In this document: piece by piece, positions 35,832 through 44,448 of the stretch | Position numbering within the stretch: the first letter of the stretch is position 1 | How the letters are laid out: every line of letters starts with the position of its first letter | Source: Spirochaetota bacterium | GTDB taxonomy: Bacteria; Spirochaetota; Spirochaetia; Sphaerochaetales; Sphaerochaetaceae | Length of the DNA stretch: 64,000 nt | Direction of reading: 5' to 3' | Assembly (NCBI GenBank): GCA_023401595.1 | Contig: JAEXDQ010000040.1 | Span: 52,667 to 116,666 of the forward strand | Notes under the pieces: generated by a model | Databases searched by the model: none | Seen by the model: only the letters and a program-made list of their open reading frames with translations | Told to the model about the DNA's origin: nothing | Made by a program: the position numbers and the translations under genes

Positions 35832-35860
35832 ATTGTATGCAAACCCATCGCAAAAGTCAA
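35832..35860 (-). promoter_or_regulatory. Promoter of the extended type I R-M operon
   Basis: On the minus strand TTGACT (35855-35860) and TACAAT (35832-35837) are spaced exactly 17 bases, 54 bases before the first gene of the operon. Confidence 0.7.
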
Positions 35861-35941
35861 GAATATATTTTGTCATGGCTAATAAATAACTTTGCGTAAA
35901 AAATACCGCTCGCAGGATTTCTCCCACAGGCGGCAATACTA

Positions 35942-36085
35942 TCAATTCTCAAGTGGCTTGTATACGGTAATTTCATTCAAATATTTCTCCGGGTCACCAT
36001 TCAAGACCAAGTCTGCATAATCCAACGGAGCATTGTAAATCAGCCAATCAAGCTCTGAACGGCTGATACATATTATCTGCAACCG
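35942..36085 (-). pseudogene. Short coding remnant of a mobile-element gene
   Basis: About 46 codons end in TGA at 35942 and include SRSELDWLIYNAPLDYADLV and LNGDPEKYLNEITVYKPLEN. The composition is clearly coding-like and in keeping with the adjacent Firmicutes-type mobilization genes. I cannot name the family. It follows the broken relaxase in the same direction. Confidence 0.35.
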
Positions 36086-36165
36086 CCTCCTCCACGGCGG
36101 TGCTGTCAATAGCGATTACTCCTCCCATCATCCAACCGCAGTTCCACACAAACGGTATCCATATT

Positions 36166-37027
36166 GAACTCACAAGAGCTTGTCCAGCGCGGCGGCCTCC
36201 TGCGCTTTCTGCGCAGCCTGTTCGGAAATATCGACAGCCGTTCCTGCTCCCGTTCTTCCACATTGAACTGCGTAACCGTAAGATGTTCCTCGGAGCTACC
36301 ACGTTCCCCACGCTCCACATCGGCATACCCGGCGGAGCGCATATCTTGGAAGAAATCGTCCTGTAACACTGAGTAAGTTTTTTTGAGAACCGTTTGTTCT
36401 TCGTCAGCATTGGCTCGCCGTTTTCATCAAGGTCGGGTTTGGAATCCCATTTCTTGCTCATACTGACCTGTGTGACACGCTCCTTAACCGTACCGACACC
36501 AACGCAGGGTCTTTGCACCGCTTTGTCCAGAGAACGTCTTTCTCCACCACCGGGATAGAGCACACATAAAGGTGGTAGTGGTAGACATCCTCGCCCAGCG
36601 ATTCGGACATCGTCCGGTTATGTTCATCGGCGTGCATGACTGCTGACAAAATATACTGTTCGCTGCCCGTGATTTTGATTACGCTTTTGTAGGCATCGGC
36701 GTAAAACTGTTTTGCAAAGTCACAACCACCATGGTTGTAGAAATATGCAGAGTTTACATCAAAGATCAGCTCTCCAAACTTTTCTGCATCAGCTTTCAAG
36801 CCACGGATAGAAATCACCCCGTCTGCCACCATTTGGTCAAACGTTTCCGTATAGCCAGCGGTTGGTGTTTTGAAATGCACATTCATTTCTGTGCGCCCCG
36901 AGACTATATCTTGATTGGTATATGACTCTTTTTCCCATTCATTATACCGCTGAGCGTTACTGACTTTTCCGGCGGTCATCCTTGCGTTTCTTGCACTGGT
37001 ACGGTAAACACTATCGCCTCTTACCAT
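36166..37027 (-). pseudogene. mobV: Frameshifted MobV (Pre/Mob) relaxase
   Basis: The intact first part (from 37027) includes TSARNARMTAGKVSNAQRYN, FDVNSAYFYNHGG and the relaxase histidine motif HADEHN...DVYHYHLYV near residues 132-154. A frame change then leads to TQVSMSKKWDSKPDLDENGE, and another to LQDDFFQDMRSAGYADVERG and EEHLTVTQFNVEEREQERLS. Finally DISEQAAQKAQEAAALDKLL ends in a stop. Several frameshifts make it non-functional. MobV nicks plasmid DNA at oriT; here it marks a dead mobilizable element inside the guaA island. Confidence 0.85.
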
Positions 37028-37081
37028 AGGCAGTTTCCTCCATTTTTATAGTTTGTATAGACACGATAAGCCACGGGGAGG

Positions 37082-37113
37082 CACTTCTGTGGAAGTGTAA
37101 TAATTTATTATGC
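37082..37113. other. Possible oriT region upstream of the relaxase remnant
   Basis: CACTTC-tgtg-GAAGTG (37082-37097) and the nearby taataatttatta dyad lie 55 to 90 bases upstream of the mobV start. Origins nicked by MobV relaxases usually lie just upstream of the gene and contain an inverted repeat. No known nick sequence could be confirmed. I saw no gene in 37028-37243. Confidence 0.3.
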
Positions 37114-37243
37114 TACTTTCATCCTTCGGCTGCAAAGTATTATGGGCTCTCTGAGGGGGGTATGTGGCTTCTGCGGAAACCACGCCGTCTTTTTCGGCTT
37201 GTGGGTGGTACCCGCAGCCTTAAAATCCGGCGTGGTCAGCAAT

Positions 37244-37438
37244 TTATTTGCAACACACGTTGCTCATATTTACCGCCCACCAGCAGAGAGATTTTTGAAA
37301 ATCCCTCTGCCTGTTCAGCATGGCGTCGATTTTCTGCTCTAAACCCTGTCGGATTTCTTCGTCAAAATTATTCTCGCCTCTCAAGTGGTACAGCACTAAA
37401 TCCATAAACAGCTCATAGGGTATCTGCACATTTTTCAT
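37244..37438 (-). pseudogene. Truncated small conserved protein of mobilizable elements
   Basis: MKNVQIPYELFMDLVLYHL followed by EEIRQGLEQKIDAMLNRQ matches a small protein (often labelled complexin-2) that accompanies Mob genes in Firmicutes elements. The typical C terminus with the YxxYKTAPTxEERE pattern is replaced by unrelated residues after about residue 45, so the gene is truncated or frameshifted. Confidence 0.5.
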
Positions 37439-37534
37439 ATCGGTTCCTATCCAATCCTTTTCACGACGGTCGCAACGATAGCGACGGTTGTTTTGGCGGT
37501 ATCATTTTCACCGTTGAGACGGTCGCGCCTGCGC

Positions 37535-38077
37535 TCATTCTGTTACTAGATAATCAACTGCGTCGATCACCATATATGTCAGCTTTACTTGCCGCCCGGT
37601 ATGTTTTGCCTTATTCTCATAACCAATAAGGTATTCGTCCAGAAGTCTGCCAGATTTGACATTCAGATATTTGGCAAGAGCATTTGCCGCCATGCCTACA
37701 TTTGCTGCCTCGGCAAGTTCAGACGGAGAGCCTGTCCATTCACGATGATCGGATGAAACAAGTTTTGACACTGCCTTAAGAATGCCATCTGGCAGCTCCT
37801 TGTGTAGTTCATTTTCCGTTTTCTCCAACTACCAGATTTGTATGTTTCCGGGTCTTTCCTCAGATAGCGGATTTGGCCTTGCTGGTCACGTCCTACCACA
37901 TCGACGAAAGGTAGCTGTCAGATCGGTGCGTTTTTTCTTCTTCATCAACAGCGAACCGTCCGCACAGCCAAGCAATCCGGTAGTGCCGGAAATCATTTCA
38001 AAGGCATCTCCGACAGGCTGTTTTCTGGTGTGGTGAACAAACTGGTGGATCCACTCAAAGAGGACAAAGATTAACTT
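37535..38077 (-). pseudogene. C-terminal remnant of a RepA-like AAA ATPase
   Basis: From 38077 the minus strand reads HHTRKQPVGDAFEMISGTTG and LLGCADGSLLMKKKKRTDLT. It then changes frame to GRDQQGQIRYLRKDPETYKS, and again to LPDGILKAVSKLVSSDHREW and TGSPSELAEAANVGMAANAL, ending at 37535. This is the C-terminal half of RepA/RecA-like plasmid helicases found with MobV in Firmicutes elements. The Walker motifs are missing and two frameshifts are present. It runs into a strong hairpin at the island edge. Confidence 0.7.
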
Positions 38078-38089
38078 CATCTAGAACGC

Positions 38090-38136
38090 AAAAAGAGAGC
38101 TAACTGTTTTTGATTAAGCCAGTTAGCTCTCTTTTT
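38090..38136. terminator. Strong bidirectional terminator at the island right end
   Basis: AAAAAGAGAGCTAACTG and CAGTTAGCTCTCTTTTT form a perfect 17-bp stem with a 13-base loop, with A- and T-runs suited to both directions. Confidence 0.85.
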
Positions 38137-38153
38137 ATGAATAATGAAAAAAT

Positions 38154-38171
38154 GTTGCCATTTCGTTGCCG
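38154..38171. repeat. Arm-type repeat pair, right
   Basis: GTTGCCA (38154-38160) and GTTGCCG (38165-38171) are spaced 11 bases apart, as in the left pair at 26117-26134 and in the same orientation. They are probable integrase arm sites next to attR. Confidence 0.5.
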
Positions 38172-38228
38172 TAAAAGGCTCTAATCATCAAAAAGTCCAG
38201 TGTTTACGGGCTTTTTGAGGTCTCTGAA

Positions 38229-38241
38229 ATCACTCCCACTC
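38229..38241. other. Right attachment-site candidate, within guaA end
   Basis: atcactcccactc covers the guaA stop codon and the last codons (Glu-Trp-Glu-stop) and is repeated with one change at 26003-26015. The guaA reading frame is kept intact by the repeat. Confidence 0.65.
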
Positions 38242-39786
38242 TATCGTCCCGGGCGGTTTCGAGGTGATGTCGTAGAGGACGCGGTTGACCCCCGCCACTT
38301 CGTTGCAGATGCGGTTGGCGGCCCGTTGCAGAACTTCGGGCGGGAACCTGTACCAGTCGGCGGTCATGGCGTCCTCGCTGGTTACGGCGCGGAGGGTGCA
38401 GACCTCGCGGTAGGTGCGTTCATCACCCTGTACCCCGACGCTCTTGACGGGCAACAGACAGGCCAAAGCCTGCCAGATGTCGCCATAGAGCCCGGCCTTG
38501 CGAATTTCATCGATGAAGATGGCATCTATATCGCGCAGGGTGTCCAAGCGTTCCTTTGTGATTTCTCCGATACACCGGACGCCCAAGCCGGGACCGGGGA
38601 ACGGATGCCGGTACACCAATTCGTCAGGAAGTCCCAACTGCTTCCCCAACTCGCGCACTTCATCCTTGAATAACTCGCGAAGCGGTTCCAGAAGCTCCCA
38701 TTTGAGGTCTTCGGGCAAGCCGCCGACGTTGTGGTGACTCTTGATCGTGGCGGACGGGCCGCCGCTGGGGGACTTGCTTTCAATCACATCTGGATACAGC
38801 GTACCTTGTGCAAGGAACGCGATGGCTCCGGCCTTGCGGGCCTCGCTGTAGAAAGTGTCGATGAACACCTTGCCTATGATCTTTCTCTTTGCCTCAGGCT
38901 CGGAGACTCCGGCGAGTGCGGCGAGAAAATCCTGCTCGGCGTCGGCATACTGCAACCTGATGTTGAAGTTGTCGCGGAACAGTTTCAGAACCATGTCGGC
39001 TTCGCCCTTGCGGAGCAAGCCGTTGTTGACGAACACGCAGACCAGTTGGTCGCCGATGGCCTCGTGAATCAGCACCGCGGCGACGGAGGAATCGACTCCA
39101 CCCGACAGACCGCATAGAACCTGCCGATTCCCTACTTTGGCGCGTATGTCCTCAATGGCCTGGTTGATGAACGAATCCATGCTCCAATCCGCCTTCGCAT
39201 GGCAGATGTCCAACACGAAGTTGCCGAGAAGCTTCGTCCCGTCGGTCGAATGGACGACTTCAGGATGGAACTGAACTCCGTACCAATTGCGAGCTCCGTT
39301 CTCGATGACCGTATACGGACAGTTCGGCGTAGAAGCGGTGGTGACAAACCCTTCAGGAATCGCGACGACGGAATCCCCGTGGCTCATCCAGACCTGGGAA
39401 CCTTGGGGAATGTCCCGCAGCAACCGGGTCGGCCCGCCGGAGACGATATCAAGGTTGGCCAGACCGTATTCACGGTGGTCGGGCCGTCGCACCTCACCGC
39501 CGTTCATCACGCTCATGACCTGCAGACCGTAGCAGATGCCGAGGATTGGAATCCCCAGCTTGAAAATGTCGGCGTCAGGGCGCGGAGAACCTTCGGCGCT
39601 CACGCTCGCAGGGCCGCCGGAAAAGATGATGCCCCTGGGGGAAAGAGCCTTCAAATCTTCCGCCGAAATCGTATACGGTACAATCTGGCTGTACACATGC
39701 AACTCCCGCACCCTGCGGGCGATCAACTGACTGTACTGGGCGCCGAAATCGAGAACGACTACTGTGTCATGCGAAAACTGCTGCAT
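38230..39786 (-). CDS. guaA: GMP synthase (glutamine-hydrolysing)
   Basis: A 518-residue enzyme that aminates XMP to GMP. The N-terminal class I glutamine amidotransferase domain has the nucleophile Cys85 in GICYGLQVM. The ATP-pyrophosphatase domain has the P-loop SGGVDSS near 225-231, and the C-terminal dimerisation domain ends with the family-typical KPPGTIEWE. ATG at 39786 follows AAGGAG; the two codons upstream (GTG ATA) are not used. Its 3' end is the insertion site of the 12-kb island and remains complete. Confidence 0.97.
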   Translation of the reverse strand: MQQFSHDTVVVLDFGAQYSQLIARRVRELHVYSQIVPYTISAEDLKALSPRGIIFSGGPASVSAEGSPRPDADIFKLGIPILGICYGLQVMSVMNGGEVRRPDHREYGLANLDIVSGGPTRLLRDIPQGSQVWMSHGDSVVAIPEGFVTTASTPNCPYTVIENGARNWYGVQFHPEVVHSTDGTKLLGNFVLDICHAKADWSMDSFINQAIEDIRAKVGNRQVLCGLSGGVDSSVAAVLIHEAIGDQLVCVFVNNGLLRKGEADMVLKLFRDNFNIRLQYADAEQDFLAALAGVSEPEAKRKIIGKVFIDTFYSEARKAGAIAFLAQGTLYPDVIESKSPSGGPSATIKSHHNVGGLPEDLKWELLEPLRELFKDEVRELGKQLGLPDELVYRHPFPGPGLGVRCIGEITKERLDTLRDIDAIFIDEIRKAGLYGDIWQALACLLPVKSVGVQGDERTYREVCTLRAVTSEDAMTADWYRFPPEVLQRAANRICNEVAGVNRVLYDITSKPPGTIEWE

Positions 39787-40131
39787 TATCACTCCTTCTC
39801 GGCAAAAAGCAACGTCGACGCGATATCACTCCAAGGCTGTACTTTATGTACCATCCTTTTTGCGTTTCCATCATCACCATTGTTTTTCCCTACGAATAAA
39901 CTCACCTAGCCCCTATTCCGATTGCCATCAACTGTGGCATTACCTCAAAAACGTGCGACAGCATCATCCTTGTCGCAAATTCTTTTCTTCAGCGACCCCG
40001 CTGATCAAAAACAGAAACCGACTCACCTTCTCTCACACTATGCGTCGGCAGACCCTCATGTTTTTTGCCATCCTCCGGGATATGTCGCTGCTTCGGTATA
40101 ACATTTCCGTACAAAAGCATCAATATCGATT

Positions 40132-40164
40132 GGCTACCGTTAGGCTACCGTTGGGCTACCGGTT
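40132..40164. repeat. Tandem array, three 11-bp units
   Basis: ggctaccgtta, ggctaccgttg and ggctaccggtt follow directly. They share the core ggctaccg with the array at 40469. No gene was recognised in the 735-base gap between guaA and the ECF operon (39787-40521); this array and the next are its only distinct features. Confidence 0.65.
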
Positions 40165-40468
40165 GCATCCGTCGCAGCGCTTGAAGGTTGCGACGGGCAA
40201 AATCCTCAAGTTCATTCCTTTGCAGTGAGAAAATCCCGGATATTTCTGTGCATAATACCGTTCCGGCTCATGTCAAGCTCATCGAACGTGACAACATACT
40301 TCGGGAAGTTATTCCGGATGCCGTCATACGCACCAAACTCACGCTTGATTGTTTCATCGGTTGCCAGGAGATATACTTCCTATCTGAAATATATAGACAT
40401 CTCCACAAACAAAAGGCAGGTAGCGAGTGTGCCGGCTGCGACAAACAATCGCTTCGACACCGCTTTGC

Positions 40469-40523
40469 GGCTACCGTAGGGCTACCCCTGGGCTAACGTA
40501 AGGCTACCGTAGGGCTACCCCTT
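40469..40523. repeat. Tandem array, five 11-bp units
   Basis: ggctaccgtag, ggctacccctg, ggctaacgtaa, ggctaccgtag and ggctacccctt are contiguous. The last unit overlaps the stop codon of the ECF S-component gene. It may fold in RNA at the 3' end of the ECF operon. Confidence 0.7.
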
Positions 40524-41079
40524 ACCAGGACAGCGACCGCACGGGGGGATAAGCCCTCCGTACCGCCTGCGAAACAGCCAGGCCGAGGGCTACGCCGACA
40601 CCGCTTTGCAGTAGGTTGGCGGGGATCTCGACCGCCGCGACTGAGAAACCGCTGATGAACGCTCCCCCGCCGACGAAGTAGCCGCCAGCGACAATCATCA
40701 TCCCCACTATACCGGCGAGGATTTTGCGCCATAGAGGAATGACGATTTCGGCTTCGACACCCTCGGCCCGCACCCGGGAACGAACCAGCAATGCGATAGC
40801 AAGACCTTCCAGACCATGGACGACAAAGGAAATCGGCGCCCATTGGGCGTAACCGCTGATCAGGTCGGCCAGGGCGGTACCAAGACCGCCGGCGATGAAC
40901 GCGGACCAAGGACCGAACGTGAAAGCGGCGAAACAGATGGCGACGTCGCCGAGATTTATGTATCCCTTGGCGGTGGGAATCCTCACGATCATCGTGAATA
41001 CGACGGTGACCGCCGTAAGGACAGCCGCCAACGCGAGCTTCAATGCAACCTTACTGGAACCGCTCTGAGTCCGAGACAT
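40522..41079 (-). CDS. ECF transporter S component
   Basis: A 185-residue, six-helix membrane protein. It contains RIPTAKGYINLGDVAICFAA and FGPWSAFIAGGLGTALADLISGYAQWAP, typical of the PF07155-type S components (vitamin or precursor binding). It gives substrate specificity to the energising module encoded directly upstream in the same operon. The actual vitamin cannot be read from sequence; riboflavin- or pyrimidine-type precursors are known for relatives. It lies 42 bases after the T-component stop. Confidence 0.85.
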   Translation of the reverse strand: MSRTQSGSSKVALKLALAAVLTAVTVVFTMIVRIPTAKGYINLGDVAICFAAFTFGPWSAFIAGGLGTALADLISGYAQWAPISFVVHGLEGLAIALLVRSRVRAEGVEAEIVIPLWRKILAGIVGMMIVAGGYFVGGGAFISGFSVAAVEIPANLLQSGVGVALGLAVSQAVRRAYPPVRSLSW

Positions 41080-41121
41080 TGTGTGTACCTCTGCAAAATG
41101 GATGAAATATCAATATACGAC

Positions 41122-41901
41122 TTACCGCACGGCAAATACGAACCATAGGAATACCGGAATCATAGTGGAAATGAACAAATCGGTAAAGAGTCTCCAAGTC
41201 GTTTCCAGCACATGATAACTGGTTCTCCTTCCCTCCAGACCGAAACCGCGGTGTTCCAGACTCATCGCAAGCTGGGGAATGGCCCGCAACGCCACGACCA
41301 AGGCGCTGGTAAGCGTCGGCAACAGATCGCCAAGCCGGGTACGATAGCTTTTCCGAGTCTCGGCTTCCTCGATATTGGGATTGCGCAACCGGTGGGAATC
41401 CCTGATCTGGTTGAAGCTGTCCGCGATGAACGGGATGAATCGAAAAGCCAACGAAACGACTAAGGAAGCCTTGTATGGCAGCCGGTACCATCGCAAGGCC
41501 AGCATCACCTTGCTCATCGGCGTCGTCTGGAGCGTCAAGGTGCAGACATAGGTGATGCCGACGAAACGGCTCATCAGCCGGAGAGTTTGAACCAAGCCCT
41601 CCCGGGTCACCACGACGAACGAACCGACAGCCCACAACGGAACGCCGCTGCGGACATTGAACGGGATGAACAGCACCATGAACGCCAGCATCGGCAGAAT
41701 CGTCAGGAACGTCTTACCGACCTGCTTGAAACCGATGTTCCAAAGCCCGGCGCCGACAATGGCGAGAACGACGAGCCATGCGCCCAGAAGCGTCACGGGC
41801 AGAAAGAACCAGACGCAGGACAACACCATCAGAAGCAGCTTCGCACGCGGGTCGAACCGATAGAGGAAGCCGTTACCGGCGATATAGGTATTCGTCGTCA
41901 T
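41122..41901 (-). CDS. ecfT: ECF transporter T component
   Basis: A 259-residue membrane protein with the EcfT pattern YIAGNGFLYRFDPRAKLLLMV at the start. Two arginine coupling motifs appear at the end, VALRAIPQLAMSLEHRGFGLEG, which dock into the ATPase grooves. It connects the S component to the fused ATPase. Its start overlaps the stop of the ATPase gene by four bases. Confidence 0.9.
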   Translation of the reverse strand: MTTNTYIAGNGFLYRFDPRAKLLLMVLSCVWFFLPVTLLGAWLVVLAIVGAGLWNIGFKQVGKTFLTILPMLAFMVLFIPFNVRSGVPLWAVGSFVVVTREGLVQTLRLMSRFVGITYVCTLTLQTTPMSKVMLALRWYRLPYKASLVVSLAFRFIPFIADSFNQIRDSHRLRNPNIEEAETRKSYRTRLGDLLPTLTSALVVALRAIPQLAMSLEHRGFGLEGRRTSYHVLETTWRLFTDLFISTMIPVFLWFVFAVR

Positions 41902-43496
41902 GAGGGCCTTCCCGATTCGTCGCCCTTCCAGCCCGGGCGGATAGATGAACCAGAGACGGAGTGACCGCCGGCATCCAATGGGGAAAGTCCATCGTCCTGC
42001 GACAGCACGCCGTCCACGATACGGCAGGAACGTTCGGCGAGCGCATCGGCGAACTGCTGGTCGTGGGTGATCATCAGTATGCCGGCGCCGTTGCGACGGA
42101 GCAAACCTATCAGTTCAAACGCCGTGGCATAGGTCAACGCGCTGTCCAGTTCATCAAGGATATAGAACGGACGGTCAAGCAGATAGTATACCGCCGCCTG
42201 GAGGTTCTTGCGCAAACCGAAGCTCATCGTCGTAGGGGTCGCACTTACATCAAGATGGAACAGGTCGGCGCATTCCTCAACCCTTCTGGATATTTCCGAC
42301 TGACTGAGCTTCGCCCGTTTGAGCGACCAAGCAAGCTCTTCACGGACGGTGGGCAGGAATATCTGGTAGTCTGGGTTCTGGAACAGATAGCCGACCGACC
42401 GGTTGAGCGTCGTCTGGGTGGCTGGCCTGTCGTCCAGAAAAAATGTTCCTGCGCCGGCGACGTCCAGACCGCACAACAGCCTGCTGAACGTACTTTTACC
42501 GGAACCGTTGGGACCGCAAAGCGATACGATACTGTCCGACTCCAGCCTGAAGGCCGGTATGGAAAGGGAAAAGGGAACTTCCTGTATCGAACTTCGCCTT
42601 CGATGCGTTACGGAGACATCCCGACAGGCAAGACTATGCTTCGGATACTTTTGAACGTCCTCCGGGACAACATCCCGGACAAGGACCATCCGACGCTCCA
42701 CGCCCATACCCACCTCTTGGAAATCGTTGGCCGAAGGGAGAGCATCATCCGTATACGGAGTTTCACAAAGCCGTTCAAATTCCATAGCGATGTCGGTCTC
42801 GTCACCGAACGTCAACGTGCCGCCATTCAGCAGGGCGTACCGGTCGAACGTGCCGTGGAACTGCTCCAGATATCTGGAACCGAACGCCAATGTAGTGACG
42901 CCCCTGTCGCCGATGCGTTCCAGCAACCGTTCCCGCCAAGAAACATCAAGATCGTCGAACGATTCATCCAGAATCCAAAACCGGGGACATACAGCGTCCT
43001 GGACCGCAAGCAATAGCCGTTTTCGCTCTCCGCCGGAAAGCTCCTGAGCGTTGGCCTCCTTCATTGGCTCCAGCCCCCACTTCTCCAACGCTGAGCGGAC
43101 ATGACGGATTATCTCATAACGGGGCAGTCCCAAGGATTCCAAAGGGAACGCTATCTCATCTTCGCAACTGGAGGCGACGAACTCCTCCAATGGATTCTGG
43201 GAGACATATCCGCAGGAACGGACAAGCTCCCAAGGCTCGGTCGATGAGAGGTCATGCCCGTCCACGACGATGGAACCGGTCAGGAGCCCGTCCATATATT
43301 TGGGGACAAGCCCGGCCAAGATTCGGGCGAGGGTGGACTTCCCGCTATCGGGAGGCGCCAGAATCAGCGTCCGGGTCCCCTCTTCAAGCTTCAGATCGAT
43401 GTGCGAGAATACAGGAACGCCCACAGCATCGGCGTTGCGGGATTCCCAGTTACGGTAAGAGAAACTCAAATCAGTGATTGAGACGATATCAGACAT
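41898..43496 (-). CDS. ECF transporter, fused double ATPase
   Basis: A 532-residue protein with two ABC ATPase halves. Half 1 (about 1-245) has a P-loop APPDSGKST with Ala in place of the first Gly, signature ELSGGERKR, Walker B FWILDE, and an unusual H-loop (LAFGSR, no His). Half 2 (about 285-500) has a normal P-loop GPNGSGKST, Walker B FYILDE and ITHDQ, but its signature is degenerate (MSFGLRKN instead of LSGGQ). The two composite sites are therefore asymmetric, as often in ECF EcfA1-EcfA2 pairs. ATG 43496 is taken as start; a TTG seven codons upstream is open. Confidence 0.9.
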   Translation of the reverse strand: MSDIVSITDLSFSYRNWESRNADAVGVPVFSHIDLKLEEGTRTLILAPPDSGKSTLARILAGLVPKYMDGLLTGSIVVDGHDLSSTEPWELVRSCGYVSQNPLEEFVASSCEDEIAFPLESLGLPRYEIIRHVRSALEKWGLEPMKEANAQELSGGERKRLLLAVQDAVCPRFWILDESFDDLDVSWRERLLERIGDRGVTTLAFGSRYLEQFHGTFDRYALLNGGTLTFGDETDIAMEFERLCETPYTDDALPSANDFQEVGMGVERRMVLVRDVVPEDVQKYPKHSLACRDVSVTHRRRSSIQEVPFSLSIPAFRLESDSIVSLCGPNGSGKSTFSRLLCGLDVAGAGTFFLDDRPATQTTLNRSVGYLFQNPDYQIFLPTVREELAWSLKRAKLSQSEISRRVEECADLFHLDVSATPTTMSFGLRKNLQAAVYYLLDRPFYILDELDSALTYATAFELIGLLRRNGAGILMITHDQQFADALAERSCRIVDGVLSQDDGLSPLDAGGHSVSGSSIRPGWKGDESGRPS

Positions 43497-43583
43497 ACTT
43501 CCCAACGGATTTTCCAATCAATCGCACATTCCCAGGCAAGCCGGCACGCCCGGTCCATGAACAGCCCGCACCTTTGGAATCCA

Positions 43584-44333
43584 TCATTTGGCGGCAGGCG
43601 CCGGCAATTGTGCGAAACGAGTCTCGATTTCCCCGTATACCACGTTGTGCAGATCCTTCAGCTGCTCATCGTCCAGCTCAGCGGTAGGAATCGGCTTGCA
43701 GACCGACACATAGGCGTGAACCCTCCGCAGGCTGTTGATTCCCTCCAGACCGGGCCGAATCCCCTTGATGGCGATGGGAACGATCATGGCCTTCGCCCGG
43801 GTGGCCAGCTTCAGGCTGCCGTTCTTGAATTCCCCGAGCTTTCCAGTCTTGCTGCGGGTCCCTTCGGGAAAAATGAACATCGGGATACCGTTCTTGATGT
43901 TCTTTACGCCACTCAAAATCGCTTCGACGGAAGACCGGGGGCTTTTCCGGTCGATATAGATGCAGTTGATGGACTGCACCCAGAAGTTGACTATCGGAAC
44001 CTTTTTCAATTCCTTCTTGGTGATGAAACCGGCCCATATCCCCAAAGGCCCCACGACGACAGGAACATCCAACAGGCTCTGGTGGTTCGCCATGAAGCAC
44101 ACCGGAGTTCCATCCAGAGGAAGGTTCTCCTTGCCGTCGACATGAACCTTCACGTTCAGCATGACCAAGATCAGTTTGGCGATGAACGTACCGTTCAGAC
44201 GCATCCATCGGTCCGCGGCCTTCCGTCCGTGGAACAGCTTCATGATTCCTGCGGGAATGATCGCAATGAACACCGAAAGCAACAACGCCGGCACGACCAC
44301 CAAAGCCGCTATACCTATCCTGATGAACTTCAT
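43584..44333 (-). CDS. plsC: 1-acyl-sn-glycerol-3-phosphate acyltransferase
   Basis: A 249-residue membrane enzyme of phospholipid synthesis that acylates lysophosphatidate. An N-terminal hydrophobic helix is followed by acyltransferase motif I NHQSLLD (83-89) and motif III FPEGTRS (155-161), with AMIVPIAIKG later. It sits upstream of the ECF operon on the same strand with an 87-base gap. The length and motifs fit PlsC. Confidence 0.94.
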   Translation of the reverse strand: MKFIRIGIAALVVVPALLLSVFIAIIPAGIMKLFHGRKAADRWMRLNGTFIAKLILVMLNVKVHVDGKENLPLDGTPVCFMANHQSLLDVPVVVGPLGIWAGFITKKELKKVPIVNFWVQSINCIYIDRKSPRSSVEAILSGVKNIKNGIPMFIFPEGTRSKTGKLGEFKNGSLKLATRAKAMIVPIAIKGIRPGLEGINSLRRVHAYVSVCKPIPTAELDDEQLKDLHNVVYGEIETRFAQLPAPAAK

Positions 44334-44448
44334 ATCCGTCCTACCCTTCGCACAGTCTCGTCAAACACAACGCACACATCATCCAATAGCCAACGACAAC
44401 CTTGTAGTAGCATAGCGCCCCGATATCGTCAATAAAGAGATACAGGAA

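Noticed and set aside
38180..38229. Riboswitch or guaA terminator (aaaaagtccag...gggcttttt)
   Set aside because: The A-run/T-run pairing is interrupted and the segment lies inside the island end; it is more likely att-region sequence.
40188..40496. Small open frames in the guaA-ECF gap
   Set aside because: They lack ribosome sites and familiar motifs, and one runs into the repeat array.
39787..40521. Vitamin riboswitch for the ECF operon
   Set aside because: This gap is downstream of the ECF operon, not upstream, and no known aptamer pattern was seen; the 87-base gap before the ATPase gene is too short to hold one that I can recognise.
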